Shown here in pieces: positions 42,775 through 51,304 of a stretch of 58,543 nucleotides of DNA (position 1 is its first letter; each line of letters begins with the position of its first letter). The notes below the pieces were generated by a model that was given only the letters and a program-made list of their open reading frames with translations, made no database searches and was not told where the DNA came from. Where the stretch lies: assembly GCA_016191555.1 (NCBI GenBank), contig JACPVX010000081.1, forward strand, positions 1-58,543. Reading direction: 5' to 3'. The stretch is from Bacteroidota bacterium (lineage in GTDB: Bacteria; Bacteroidota; Bacteroidia; Cytophagales; Cyclobacteriaceae). The translations under genes and the position numbers were made by a program.

Positions 42775-44538
42775 ATGAAATTCTCGTTTCTAGCTATCCT
42801 TGTTTTGTTTGCTGCGAGCGTGTTGGCACAAGAAATCAGTCCGCGCTACGAGCTGGTGAAGATGAACGACAACGTGAACACGCGCTACAATGAAGTATCG
42901 CCCGTGATTTCACCCGATGGCAAGAGTTTGTATTACTTCGTAGCCAACCATCCGGATAATACCTATGGCAAAGAGGGAAGTCAGGATATATGGATTTCTA
43001 CGTTAGATGATAAAGGGCAGTGGTCGAAGGCTACGCATGCCGGTTCGCCACTTAACCAAAATCGTTTCAACCAGGTATTTAGTTTTTTGCCGGATGGCTC
43101 GATCTTTATTCGTGGCGGCCGCTCCAAAAATTCAAAGGGTTTTTCGTTGGTGAGTTCCGGTGGAGGCTTTACCGAATTGATGGTAACGGATTTCGACAAG
43201 ATGGATAAAGGTGTATTTAATGGTGCCACCATTTCTGCCGATGGCAAGCAAATCATCATGTACTTTGCCGAGAAGGAAAAAGATAAATTCAGTGATCTGT
43301 ATTTGTCTTCCAAGCAGCCGGATGGACACTATTCAAAACCGGTGAAGTTAAAGATCAGCTCTATTGCCGATGACTATGCTCCGTTTCTCGCACCCGATCA
43401 AAAGACACTTTATTTTGCCAGCAACCGCTTTGTGAAAGAGCGGGTAGGGGGCAGCGATATTTACAAGACCACCCGTTTGGATGAGAGCTGGACCAATTGG
43501 TCAGAGCCGGTGAATTTAGGTCATGCCATCAACACGCCCTCAGAAGATGCCTACTTTTCCATTGATGTGCACGGCAACATTTTTACAGCTCGTGCGGGCA
43601 ATGTAACCGATGGAGGAAATTTCGATTTGCTGATCCTCAAGCCACGCAACATTAAGATCACCCTCGTGGGAAATGTGTTCAATCAAAAAACACAACAGCC
43701 GCTGGTGGCTGCGCTGGAAGTGAAGATGAAAGAGCAAAAGCCGGTCAACTTAAAATCTTCCACAGTTGGTAAGTTTGAAACACGCATACCGGAAGTGCCG
43801 GGTTACACCATCACCGCTGCATCCAACGGATTTTTACCCTTCACACAAGATTACAAAGTGCCACCGAAGTTAGTCCGTGATACCACCTTGCGTGTAGACA
43901 TCGGCCTGATGCCCATTGCCAAGCAATTGGCGTTGGCGGGTGATGTAGTCGATAAGAAAACAAACAATCCGGTGGCGAATGCACGCATCAACATTGTTTC
44001 TAAATCAGATCGATCCATCGAATACAAATTGAACAGTGCGGATGGAAAATACCAGCAAGACATTCCGGGCTTGGGATGGTATTTGTATGCCGTTTCAGCC
44101 GAAGGTTATTTGAATGCCACCGACAGTGTGCAGGCAGAGAATCCCGATATTACTCCACTCGTGAAAAACATTTTCCTCACACCGATTGAAGTGGGTATTA
44201 CCGTGCGGTTGAAAAACATCTATTTCGATTTTGACAAAACCACCCTCAAATCAGAATCATTTGTGGAGTTGAATAAAGTGGTGGACTTCCTAAAGCAAAA
44301 CCCGAAAGTATCAGTTGAGATTGCCGGCCATACCGATAGCAAAGGATCGGATACTTACAATGCCAACCTTTCGCAAGGCCGCTCGCAGTCGGTGGTAGAT
44401 TATCTGGCGAGCCAGGGCATTGATGCTTCGCGATTGCAGGCGCATGGGTATGGAGAATCGAAGCCGATCGATAGCAATGAAACCGAGGAGGGGCGCGCCA
44501 ACAACCGAAGAGTGGAATTCACGGTACTGAAAATGTAA
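42775..44538 (+). CDS. OmpA-family protein with PD40 propeller repeats
   Basis: A 587-residue exported protein. I chose ATG 42775, which opens the signal peptide (MKFSFLAILVLFAASVLAQ); an upstream in-frame TTG at 42748 is less likely. PD40/WD40-like repeats cover about 35-280 (VSPVISPDGKSLYYFVANHP, LAPDQKTLYFASNRF, GGSDIYKTTR). Two carboxypeptidase-regulatory-like beta domains follow, then OmpA from about 475: IYFDFDKTTLKSESFVELNK, VEIAGHTDSKGSD, NRRVEFTVLKM. It anchors the outer membrane to peptidoglycan; the propeller's partner is unknown. Confidence 0.88.
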   Translation: MKFSFLAILVLFAASVLAQEISPRYELVKMNDNVNTRYNEVSPVISPDGKSLYYFVANHPDNTYGKEGSQDIWISTLDDKGQWSKATHAGSPLNQNRFNQVFSFLPDGSIFIRGGRSKNSKGFSLVSSGGGFTELMVTDFDKMDKGVFNGATISADGKQIIMYFAEKEKDKFSDLYLSSKQPDGHYSKPVKLKISSIADDYAPFLAPDQKTLYFASNRFVKERVGGSDIYKTTRLDESWTNWSEPVNLGHAINTPSEDAYFSIDVHGNIFTARAGNVTDGGNFDLLILKPRNIKITLVGNVFNQKTQQPLVAALEVKMKEQKPVNLKSSTVGKFETRIPEVPGYTITAASNGFLPFTQDYKVPPKLVRDTTLRVDIGLMPIAKQLALAGDVVDKKTNNPVANARINIVSKSDRSIEYKLNSADGKYQQDIPGLGWYLYAVSAEGYLNATDSVQAENPDITPLVKNIFLTPIEVGITVRLKNIYFDFDKTTLKSESFVELNKVVDFLKQNPKVSVEIAGHTDSKGSDTYNANLSQGRSQSVVDYLASQGIDASRLQAHGYGESKPIDSNETEEGRANNRRVEFTVLKM

Positions 44539-44544
44539 TGACCC

Positions 44545-44581
44545 TTAAAAGTGTAGGAGTTAATCTCTTCTACACTTTTAA
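44545..44581 (+). terminator. Terminator after the OmpA/PD40 gene
   Basis: TTAAAAGTGTAG / CTACACTTTTAA, a perfect 12-bp stem with a 13-nt loop, 7 nt after the stop at 44538, followed by TTTCTC. Confidence 0.85.
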
Positions 44582-44616
44582 TTTCTCTGGCCGATAAGAC
44601 ATAAAAATAAAATACG

Positions 44617-46608
44617 ATGAAGAAGTTAGTAGCACTTGCGCTGTTCAGTGTATCTCTGTCACTGTGCGCTCAGGACACCGTTCGCTATGTTGTACTCTCT
44701 GCCGGTAAGCCCAGCGGTCAGCAGTGGATGGTGCAAAACGCCCCGGGCACGTATACACTCTTTTACGAGTTCAACGATCGCGGGCGCGGCCCCGGCCTTA
44801 CTGTCACGCTGAAGACCGATGACAAAGGCATTCCGGTTTACCGATCGGTAACAGGATTTGATTATTACAAGGCACCGGTTGAAGAGAAATACGAAGTTGC
44901 CAATGGCGAGGCGCGTTGGAAAAGCGCTACGGAAAACGGAACCAAAAAGATTACCGCTCCTGCACTTTATTCACCCATCAATTCTACTCCGGCCGAAATC
45001 GAGTGGATGCTGCAAGCGGCACTTCAGCAAAAGAATCATCAGATTGAAACATTGCCTTCCGGCTTTTTGCAAGTCAAGCACATTAAGAATCATACTACCA
45101 GCATCGATGGAATCAGCGAAGAGTTAGAACTCTATTCGTTTGTGGGCGCAGGAGGTCCGCCATCGCACGCGTGGTTTACACCGAAGAAGAAGTTCTTTGC
45201 AGCTGTGAGTGGTTGGGGTGGCGTGGTGTTGAAAGGATACGAAAACACGGTGCCTGAATTATACGAAGCGCAGAAACGAGCCGAACATGATTACTTTGAA
45301 CTGCAGGCCGACCAGTTAGTAGAAGTGAGCGATCAACCCGTAGCTTTTAAGAATGTGACGGTGTTTAATTCCCTTACGGGGAAACACATGAAAGCGCAAA
45401 CCGTGGTGGTGGACAAAGGATTGATTCGCGAAGTGGGCAAAGCATCGAAGGTTAAAATAGAAAGCAATTATAAAGTGATTGATGGAACCGGCAAGGTATT
45501 GATGCCCGGCCTGTGGGACAACCATGCGCACTATAGCACCGAGCAGGGCCTGTATCACCTGGCGGGTGGTGTTACCAATATCAAAGATTTAGCGAATGCG
45601 CTGGATTTACCCGATACAAAAAAGCAAGTTGACCGGGGCGAATTGTTGGGACCCGAGATCAGCATCATGTCGGGCTTCATTGACTTTGCCGGGCCCTTTG
45701 CCGGGCCGACCGGAAAGATTGTGAAGACTTTGGAAGAAGGATTGGCTGCGGTAGATTTTTACGCGGATCGCGGTTATCAGCAAGTGAAGTTGTACAGCTC
45801 CATTCCGGTAGATTGGGTGAAGCCGCTCGCTGCTCGCATTCATGCGCGTGGTATGAAAGTATGTGGACACATTCCTTCGTTTATGACAGCTACTCGGGCG
45901 GTGAATGATGGCTACGATCAGATCATCCACATGAACATGGTGATGCTCAATTTTATGGGCGATACACTCGATACCCGCTCCATGGGCCGGTTTATCAAAG
46001 TGGGCGAGCGTGCGAAAGACATCGATTTGAAATCGCCTGCGGCCAAGCAGTTTATACAATTGTTGAAGTCGAAGAATATTGTGGTCGATCCTACCATGGC
46101 AATTTTTGAAGGCATGTTTGTGAATGACGAAGGCAAACTGGCCAATGGATATGAAACCATTGTCAATCAATTTCCGGCAGAGTTCAAGCGAAGTTTATAT
46201 GCCGGAGGTTTGCCCACCCGCAAAGGCAAAGAATCTACGTACCGGCAGTCGTACGACAACATGTTGAAGATGTTGAAACTTTTGTATGACAACAAGATTA
46301 CGTTTGTTCCCGGCACCGATGACTTCCCCGGCTTTGCATTGCACCGCGAGTTGGAGTTGTATGCGAAGGCAGGCGTTCCGAATGCACACATCTTACAATC
46401 GGCTACGTTGGTTTCCGCACAAGTGGCAGGCAAAGAAAAAGAATTGGGATCGGTGGAAGCAGGCAAGCGAGCCAATCTGATTTTGATTGATGGCGACCCG
46501 TTGAAAAACATCAGCGACATCCGCAAAGTGGATCTGGTGATGAAAGCCGGAAACGTGTATCACCCCAAAGCCTTGTATCAGTCGTATGGTTTTGGATTTT
46601 GGAAGTAG
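44617..46608 (+). CDS. Secreted amidohydrolase-family protein
   Basis: A 663-residue exported enzyme with a signal peptide (LVALALFSVSLSLCAQ). The first ~250 residues are family-specific; from about 240 the amidohydrolase fold begins (ITVFNSLTG-like start, DGTGKVLMPGLWDNHAHYS with metal-binding His303 and His305). MKVCGHIPSF and VPGTDDFPGFALHRELEL supply further metal ligands, and LGSVEAGKRANLILIDGDPL closes the barrel. Related to imidazolonepropionase-like periplasmic hydrolases or prolidases. Substrate unknown; monocistronic. Confidence 0.85.
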   Translation: MKKLVALALFSVSLSLCAQDTVRYVVLSAGKPSGQQWMVQNAPGTYTLFYEFNDRGRGPGLTVTLKTDDKGIPVYRSVTGFDYYKAPVEEKYEVANGEARWKSATENGTKKITAPALYSPINSTPAEIEWMLQAALQQKNHQIETLPSGFLQVKHIKNHTTSIDGISEELELYSFVGAGGPPSHAWFTPKKKFFAAVSGWGGVVLKGYENTVPELYEAQKRAEHDYFELQADQLVEVSDQPVAFKNVTVFNSLTGKHMKAQTVVVDKGLIREVGKASKVKIESNYKVIDGTGKVLMPGLWDNHAHYSTEQGLYHLAGGVTNIKDLANALDLPDTKKQVDRGELLGPEISIMSGFIDFAGPFAGPTGKIVKTLEEGLAAVDFYADRGYQQVKLYSSIPVDWVKPLAARIHARGMKVCGHIPSFMTATRAVNDGYDQIIHMNMVMLNFMGDTLDTRSMGRFIKVGERAKDIDLKSPAAKQFIQLLKSKNIVVDPTMAIFEGMFVNDEGKLANGYETIVNQFPAEFKRSLYAGGLPTRKGKESTYRQSYDNMLKMLKLLYDNKITFVPGTDDFPGFALHRELELYAKAGVPNAHILQSATLVSAQVAGKEKELGSVEAGKRANLILIDGDPLKNISDIRKVDLVMKAGNVYHPKALYQSYGFGFWK

Positions 46609-46705
46609 ACAGGCTTCACTAAGTATAAAAGTAAAGTTCTAAATGCTTCGAAGGGGTTTCGTGTCATCTCGTATATAAGTCTACACTACAGCATATGTAT
46701 AATAG

Positions 46706-47056
46706 CTAATGTTGTATGCCGTGTACCCCGTACTTAATTTTGAATGCTTCAATGCATTTGTCCATCATGTCTTTGGTAACTTGGTCCATAGATTTAAGTC
46801 GTCCCTTGTCTATTGTCCAACTATATCCCCCAACGTCATGACTATCTAAGATAATTGTCTGGTCATTGTACCATGTCACAGCCCATTTCATATGATCACC
46901 AGACTGGGTTGCTACGTAGTCCAATTCTTTTCCGTCTATGGACAATAATCGGAATCCTAGATGCCCGTCATTCGGTTTGCTGTTGTCGAGTTCTACTTGA
47001 AGCACAAATTTACCTGATGGAGATTTATGTTTCTCCAAAACCTTTTGTCCATCCAA
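46706..47056 (-). pseudogene. Small cassette gene, probably frameshifted lipoprotein
   Basis: The open frame codes for about 116 residues without a good start (only TTG at 47056): DGQKVLEKHKSPSGKFVLQV then TWYNDQTIILDSHDVGGYSW. In the next frame, an ATG at 47097 opens a textbook signal peptide, MRTILVILTVGLLS. One base inserted near 47052 would join them and could create a lipobox (LLSC). So it is likely a lipoprotein with a frameshift or a sequencing error; a TTG-started cytoplasmic protein is the alternative. Family unrecognised. The stop lies inside a palindrome arm (46711-46720), as in integron cassettes. Confidence 0.55.
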
Positions 47057-47122
47057 CTCAATAGTCCAACGGTAAGTATAACTAAGATTGTTCTCATTCT
47101 GTCACTTTGTTCTAGGGCGCAT

Positions 47123-47258
47123 GGCAAACAACGTTTGTGTTTGCGCAGTGGTGGCTTATTGAAACCTCGTCCTGTCCACGTGGGCAAACTTTATAAAATA
47201 AATATACTTAATACCTTGATATCACGCCACCATTGCGCAAACATTGTGTTGTGGCTCG
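47123..47258 (-). repeat. attC-like site B
   Basis: A 136-bp imperfect palindrome. Arms TTTGCGCAGTGGTGGC (47140-47155) and GCCACCATTGCGCAAA (47226-47241) pair with one mismatch. Read on the minus strand it runs from CCACAAC (47254-47248) to GTTGTTT (47132-47126), like attC R'' and R'. It directly follows the stop of the gene at 47261. The gene's start carries the same bases inverted: GTTGTGGCTC[A/G]TTTTACT on both sides, 18 bp with one mismatch. Confidence 0.6.
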
Positions 47259-47260
47259 TT

Positions 47261-47839
47261 TTACTTTCTCAACTCTTTTCCCGAAGCTATGTCCCACGTT
47301 GAAAATCCATTGGCTTTCTTCTCCATAATGTCAAGAAAGTATTTCTCGTCAAAAATTATTTTCTCCCCTTTGATTCTCTTGAATTCATGAAATATTGTCA
47401 AAAGGGAAGAGTAGTCCCAAGTGAAGGAACGGTTAATGTCCACCGTCTTGTCGTCCGAAATTATTCTCAGATAATACTCAACATTACCTCGTCCATGTCC
47501 CTTAGACTTTATTTTAATGTCCGAAGTTTTAATGTCTATCTCTTTGTCCCAACGTGTATCAAATGTATGTCCGGTTACAATCATCTTGTCACCCGTTATT
47601 TTTACCTCGCTAATAAATGTCCGGGCATTAAATAAAGCAACAGCCATGTAAACCAAACCAAAACCAATAATCATCTGTCCAAATACCTCAAATTCATTTT
47701 TCTCTTTAATGTAGTTGTAAAGTATAATGGCGGACACAATTAGAAATCCAGTTAAAAACTCTCTCCTTACCCTTGTCCAAAAGGTAAGATATTTTGTCGT
47801 TAAAATCATTGGTGTCATCTGTCCAGTAAAATGAGCCAC
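47261..47839 (-). CDS. Cassette gene: two-helix membrane protein with PH-like domain
   Basis: A 192-residue protein. Two membrane helices (about residues 28-44, FLTGFLIVSAIILYNYI, and 54-70, MIIGFGLVYMAVALF) precede a beta-rich region (SEVKITGDKMIVTGHTFDTR, YLRIISDDKTVDINRSFTW) like bacterial PH-type domains. No firm family. The GTG start (47839) lies within the cassette boundary GTTGTGGC; ATG at 47818 is an alternative. It is flanked by 18-bp inverted repeats and followed by attC-like site B, the cleanest cassette in the window. Confidence 0.7.
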   Translation of the reverse strand: MAHFTGQMTPMILTTKYLTFWTRVRREFLTGFLIVSAIILYNYIKEKNEFEVFGQMIIGFGLVYMAVALFNARTFISEVKITGDKMIVTGHTFDTRWDKEIDIKTSDIKIKSKGHGRGNVEYYLRIISDDKTVDINRSFTWDYSSLLTIFHEFKRIKGEKIIFDEKYFLDIMEKKANGFSTWDIASGKELRK

Positions 47840-47862
47840 AACATCAGAATAACCGCATGTTT
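47835..47862 (-). repeat. Half attC-like site (R' side)
   Basis: GCCACAAC (47835-47842) followed by AACCGCATGTTT (47851-47862). The perfect complement AAACATGCGGTT lies at 49241-49252, next to GTTGTGCG. The two halves of one palindrome therefore seem to be separated by about 1.4 kb that contains the gene at 48281. Confidence 0.45.
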
Positions 47863-48280
47863 TACCAAAACTTGCGCCTATTTCTCATATATCGGTGACT
47901 AAGCAATTACCACTTTTCAAACCAATATATTCCTTTTTTATCGTTGATTTACCCGGTTCCACACATTTTGCCCTTCCTATCGGGCTTAGAAGCCGCGTAA
48001 ACTAGTTCATTTTAAATCGCCACCACTGCACAAAAAACGAATAACTTTTTAGAGTTCAAACAAAACATCAGTCAATCTCACTCTACTTTTCTATCACCCA
48101 TTTAGATCCGTGAGGCTCTCTAAATCATGTTTTTTCGTTATATAAAAAGAGTAAATTGTTTATATATCGTTAATTGATATTACTAAGCATTTCAAAAAGT
48201 CGCAAATTTCGCTGCTTTAAAGGTTTTTGACTTTGGCATGAATTATGCCTATGGTTTTTATACAAAAAAAAATAAAAACT
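47863..48280. other. AT-rich gap with attC remnant
   Basis: No gene. GCCACCACTGCACAAA at 48019-48034 matches, with one change, the reverse complement of an arm of attC-like site B, so it is probably a remnant of another such site. The rest is AT-rich and contains a likely promoter for the gene at 48281 (TGACTTTG near 48228 resembles the -7 box). Confidence 0.4.
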
Positions 48281-49039
48281 ATGGAAAAGAAACATGCAAC
48301 AGGTCACCCAATTAACGTTACCAATTTTGAAGAACTCTACGTGTGGTGTTCTAAATTTGGTAAAAAGTTCGACCCGGCAAAAGCCACAATCAAGCTTGAG
48401 AACATGCAAGCCATGATTGATCAGGGAAAGGCTAGGCTGGCAGAGGTAAAGGCAGCCCACAGCAAAATGTCTACTGCAATCACCATGCGCAGCCGCGTCT
48501 TTGCCCAGCTCGATAAACTAGTTACCTCCATCAACAATGCCGTAGCCTCTTCGGATGTATTGCCCGAAGCAATTACTAAAATAGGAGCGAGCGTTCGGAA
48601 ATTCAGAGGGGTACGTGCCAAGGCACTTCCGGAAGAGGAAGGAACCAAATTGTTGGATGAAAATGCATCGGTCGATAAGGAGGTAGAGAAAAGGAACGCA
48701 AAAGCAGAGCGTAGTTTCAATCGTAAGGTAGATAACTTTAAAAACCTGGTAGCGCTGGTGGAAGCGGAAGCCAATTATTCGCCCAACGAATTGGAATTGC
48801 AAATTGAAAGTCTCCGTGCGATGGTCAATGAAATTGAAACTCGCAATTTACTCGCCAAGTCTACCCGTGCTACGTTTATTACCGCTATTATTGCACGCGA
48901 TAAACTATTGTACGAAGAGAACATCGGTATGGTACCCAGCGCTTACATTGCTAAGAGGTATGTAAAGTCTGTCTTTGGACCCACCAGCCGCGAGTTTAAA
49001 ACCATTTCACCTATTCCGTTTACCTACGGTTCCAACTAA
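48281..49039 (+). CDS. Hypothetical helical protein of a Bacteroidota-type family
   Basis: A 252-residue protein from ATG 48281 (a further ATG 36 nt upstream is less likely). Long helical, coiled-coil-like stretches: NVTNFEELYVWCSKFGKKF, AMIDQGKARLAEVKAAHSKM, VFAQLDKLVTSINNAVASSD. The VTNFEEL start and overall layout recall a hypothetical family seen repeatedly in Bacteroidota genomes, with no function known to me. It is on the plus strand with its own terminator, unlike the surrounding minus-strand cassette genes, and sits between two halves of an attC-like palindrome. Confidence 0.7.
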   Translation: MEKKHATGHPINVTNFEELYVWCSKFGKKFDPAKATIKLENMQAMIDQGKARLAEVKAAHSKMSTAITMRSRVFAQLDKLVTSINNAVASSDVLPEAITKIGASVRKFRGVRAKALPEEEGTKLLDENASVDKEVEKRNAKAERSFNRKVDNFKNLVALVEAEANYSPNELELQIESLRAMVNEIETRNLLAKSTRATFITAIIARDKLLYEENIGMVPSAYIAKRYVKSVFGPTSREFKTISPIPFTYGSN

Positions 49040-49063
49040 CAGTTTTTACGCTGTTTAACGACC

Positions 49064-49113
49064 AGGTCTACTTTGCCAACGCATCGAACTGCCAAGGCAA
49101 GTAGACCTTTTTT
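49064..49113 (+). terminator. Terminator after the helical protein gene
   Basis: AGGTCTACTT at 49064-49073 pairs with AAGTAGACCT at 49099-49108, extended by TTGCC/GGCAA, and is followed by TTTTTT. Confidence 0.8.
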
Positions 49114-49179
49114 ATTGAAACGGTTTGATGCCTCCAACACATTTGATGATCAAAAAAATAGATCCATCAAAAATTCACA

Positions 49180-49259
49180 GGGAAACAAAAGCGTTGAACG
49201 AAAATAAAACTAAAACCAACCCGTCACGGCACTATTGCAGAAACATGCGGTTGTGCGTA
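49180..49259 (-). repeat. Half attC-like site C (R'' side)
   Basis: Closely matches the right part of site E: GGGAAACAAAA, GAACGAAAATAAAAC, CGTCACGGCAC, ATTGCAGAAACAT occur in the same order at 50481-50546. It ends GGTTGTGCGTA, so on the minus strand it begins TACGCACAACC. GTTGTGCGTA[A/G]TTTTTAT repeats inverted at both ends of the unit holding the gene at 49281. The other half is missing here. Confidence 0.5.
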
Positions 49260-49280
49260 GTTTTTATTTGTCAAATCTTA

Positions 49281-49724
49281 TTAAGTGTCATATTCTCCGT
49301 CCCACGGCTCATGAAATGAAATTGTCGAACTTGGTTCCAAGTCGACCGTGTCATATTCCTCATTAGGAACAAGTCCAAATACCACTCCATCAATTACAGT
49401 TTGGAAAGGCTTTACCTCAATGTTCGAAAATTCTATATTCCCTAACTCACTTATCATCTCCTCAAGTTTTTTTCTCACAAGAGGTTGATTTGTCTCAGAA
49501 GTTGTCCCGGCACACCAATGATTAGTCACCAAATGATTTCCTTCTTTGTCAAAGATGTACAGAACTGCGTATTCGTTTCTATGTTTCTCCCAGTCCGAAG
49601 CTGGCATTCCATTGGGAAATACAAAAGTTTCATAACCAAAAAATTGTCTGCCGTCCTCAGTCTTTCCAAGAAAATGGGTATGGTAATCTTCCTCTCTTAG
49701 AATTGGTATTCTCTCTGGTATCAT
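49281..49724 (-). CDS. Cassette gene: hypothetical protein (147 aa)
   Basis: A 147-residue soluble acidic protein: MIPERIPILREEDYHTHFLG, QFFGYETFVFPNGMPASDWE, VLYIFDKEGNHLVTNHWCAG, ending ISFHEPWDGEYDT. No signal or membrane helix. I do not recognise the family; immunity-type proteins can look like this but nothing supports that directly. The unit is bounded by GTTGTGCGTA[A/G]TTTTTAT inverted repeats and attC-like sequence on its 3' side. Confidence 0.65.
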   Translation of the reverse strand: MIPERIPILREEDYHTHFLGKTEDGRQFFGYETFVFPNGMPASDWEKHRNEYAVLYIFDKEGNHLVTNHWCAGTTSETNQPLVRKKLEEMISELGNIEFSNIEVKPFQTVIDGVVFGLVPNEEYDTVDLEPSSTISFHEPWDGEYDT

Positions 49725-49751
49725 ATGTCAAAATTGTCCCGATAAAAATTA

Positions 49752-49884
49752 CGCACAACGTCCAGCTTATTGCTGGCGGGCAATTAAAAACCTTCGCCCT
49801 GTCCAACAAGATAAAGATAAATAAAGAACTACAAACTTCAATGACGCGCAGTCACGCCCGCTTGCCGCAAGCTATTGTTGTGCG
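49752..49884 (-). repeat. attC-like site D
   Basis: A 133-bp imperfect palindrome. CGCACAAC (49752-49759) and GTTGTGCG (49877-49884) are perfectly inverted outer boxes. Inner boxes GCTT..TTGC.GGCGGGC and GCCCGC.TTGC..CAAGC face each other. It lies between the stop at 49895 and the start of the next unit at 49724. Length and box order fit an attC site. Confidence 0.6.
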
Positions 49885-49894
49885 TTCGTTTTTT

Positions 49895-50356
49895 TTACTC
49901 CCCACCAAATTCAAGTTCGATATTTAAGTCCAAGGTCTTAGTTCTAAATTCTGTTTCACTTAATGGTCCTAGTACTTTAGTGCTGTCACAATGCATGTCG
50001 TTACAATCTTTAATGTTCAAATCTTTATAAACAACCCAATAATTTTTCATTCCGTCTTTCAATTGAATTGTCCGCGCGATTATAAATTTGTCATTCGATT
50101 TTGCAGTCTCTACATACTCAGTATAATGTCCGTCTTTGTCCATATGTCTGGAATAAACTGGGATGATCAACGTTCCGCCTGTACAGGCACCTGCATTCCG
50201 CCCGCTACAATACACGATTACTCTGTCTTCAGTTCTGTCGCCTTCTAATAAACTAAAGTTGGCACCTAGATCATTGTCTCCCCATGGTTGTCCGCAAGAA
50301 ATGGCAGTCAATAAAACAAATGCCAGCGGAGATGTTATTTTTATCCTTGTTATCAT
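49895..50356 (-). CDS. Cassette gene: putative lipoprotein
   Basis: A 153-residue lipoprotein from ATG 50356; frame continuing upstream to 50488 only reads through the palindrome. Signal TSPLAFVLLTAISC with lipobox AISC (Cys20). The mature part has GDRTEDRVIVYCSGRNAGAC, DKDGHYTEYVETAKSNDKFI and MKNYWVVYKDLNIKDC. Five further cysteines might form disulfides. No family recognised. Bounded by attC-like sites E (5') and D (3'); the start of the unit (GTTGTGCGT..TTTTTTT) recurs inverted after its stop. Confidence 0.72.
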   Translation of the reverse strand: MITRIKITSPLAFVLLTAISCGQPWGDNDLGANFSLLEGDRTEDRVIVYCSGRNAGACTGGTLIIPVYSRHMDKDGHYTEYVETAKSNDKFIIARTIQLKDGMKNYWVVYKDLNIKDCNDMHCDSTKVLGPLSETEFRTKTLDLNIELEFGGE

Positions 50357-50380
50357 TGGGTACACTGTCCAAAAAAATGA

Positions 50381-50557
50381 CGCACAACGTTTGTGTTTCT
50401 GTAGTGGTGCCCTTTCGAAGCCGCGTCCTGCTTGCCCAGCCAAAGCGCTTCGCGGAGGCGAGATCCCCCGCGCCTCGCGGGGAAACAAAAACGTGGAACG
50501 AAGATAAAACTTTAATTTAACTCGTCACGGCACCATTGCAGAAACATTTTGTTGAAC
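50381..50557 (-). repeat. attC-like site E
   Basis: 177 bp. Left arm CGCACAAC..TTTGTGTTTCTG.AGTGGTGCC, right arm GGCACCATTGCAGAAACA..TTTTGTTGAAC; the GTTGAAC end matches GTTRRRY. The central part carries an extra GC-rich hairpin CCCCGCG-CCT-CGCGGGG (50466-50482), which makes it longer than a typical attC. Confidence 0.55.
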
Positions 50558-51004
50558 TAAACCTTCGGTAGTTTCCGTCCTTCGATCTTAGTTCACCTGT
50601 AATTGGTCATCTTATCACCTTTGGAGCTCAAACCAAACATATAAAATTATGAGCTTCAAAAAAAATGATTACTACACCCTAGTGCAAGGCGCATGCACAC
50701 CATCCGATTCTTTGCTGCCAACGCTCCACCAATTGGTAAAGGCATTTCTCCTACACTACAAACAAGTTGCTTAGTTAGTAAAACCGCAACCTCAAAAATG
50801 ATGGGAACAACAACCTATTACTCAACAAATAAAAATACACCTGAAATGCTGATGATTTTTTACTCCATGCTTAGAGCCTGCTTTCATGTTAATGAATCTC
50901 CCTTTGAAAAATACGTAACGCTTTACCAAGTGAGCAAATCATCGCGTTACAAATCCACGCTCCAATCAATTAAAATTCCATAGAGGGAAACTATCGAAGC
51001 TTCC
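50558..51004. other. Cassette-sized unit without a clear gene
   Basis: 447 nt between sites E and F. No long minus-strand frame. On the plus strand an ATG near 50648 starts MSFKKNDYYTLVQGACTPSD and stops after about 41 codons, and another frame then continues with SSRYKSTLQSIKIP near 50983; this may be a frameshifted, decayed gene or chance. Confidence 0.35.
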
Positions 51005-51104
51005 GTTCAACAGAGGCTTACAACGAACCCCAGCCAAACAAGCGAAATTCTTCGTAGTGCGTTTTGTGCGTGGCTGGGCTTCGTTTAAGCCTTATATGTT
51101 TAGC
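51005..51104 (-). repeat. attC-like site F
   Basis: 100 bp, nearly identical to site G (54783-54884). Outer boxes GTTCAAC (51005-51011) and GTTTAGC (51098-51104); inner arms GGCTTA..CGAACCCCAGCC and GGCTGGGCTTCG.TTAAGCC. Together F and G form a 100-bp direct repeat flanking the redox operon. Confidence 0.6.
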
Positions 51105-51304
51105 TGTAGGGCCGTTGTCCGAACTTCATTCGTAGCCATGTCTTTTGTCCCCGTTAATTTTACTCACTCTTTATGGTCAGTCGTGCGTTGGGGCATTTTT
51201 CATTGATTACTCTGTCCACTTACACTGCACTGAGCACACTTATTGACTGGCTTGGGTGCGGGTTGCATGTGCGGCCAGGCAATGTGTGTGCGATTTCTTG
51301 GCTG
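51105..51304 (-). pseudogene. Probable 3' remnant of a cassette gene
   Basis: On the minus strand, just before site F, the sequence reads GTKDMATNEVRTTALQLNI followed by a stop within the palindrome, the way other cassette genes end here. The 5' part is absent or unreadable, so it is probably a truncated cassette cut by the redox-operon segment. Confidence 0.35.

Noticed and set aside
49895..50488. Longer lipoprotein start at 50488
   Set aside because: The added 44 residues only translate the attC-like palindrome; ATG 50356 opens a standard lipoprotein signal.
50693..50983. 96-codon plus-strand frame in the unit between sites E and F
   Set aside because: No family pattern and no good start; may be part of a decayed gene, so only described as uncertain.
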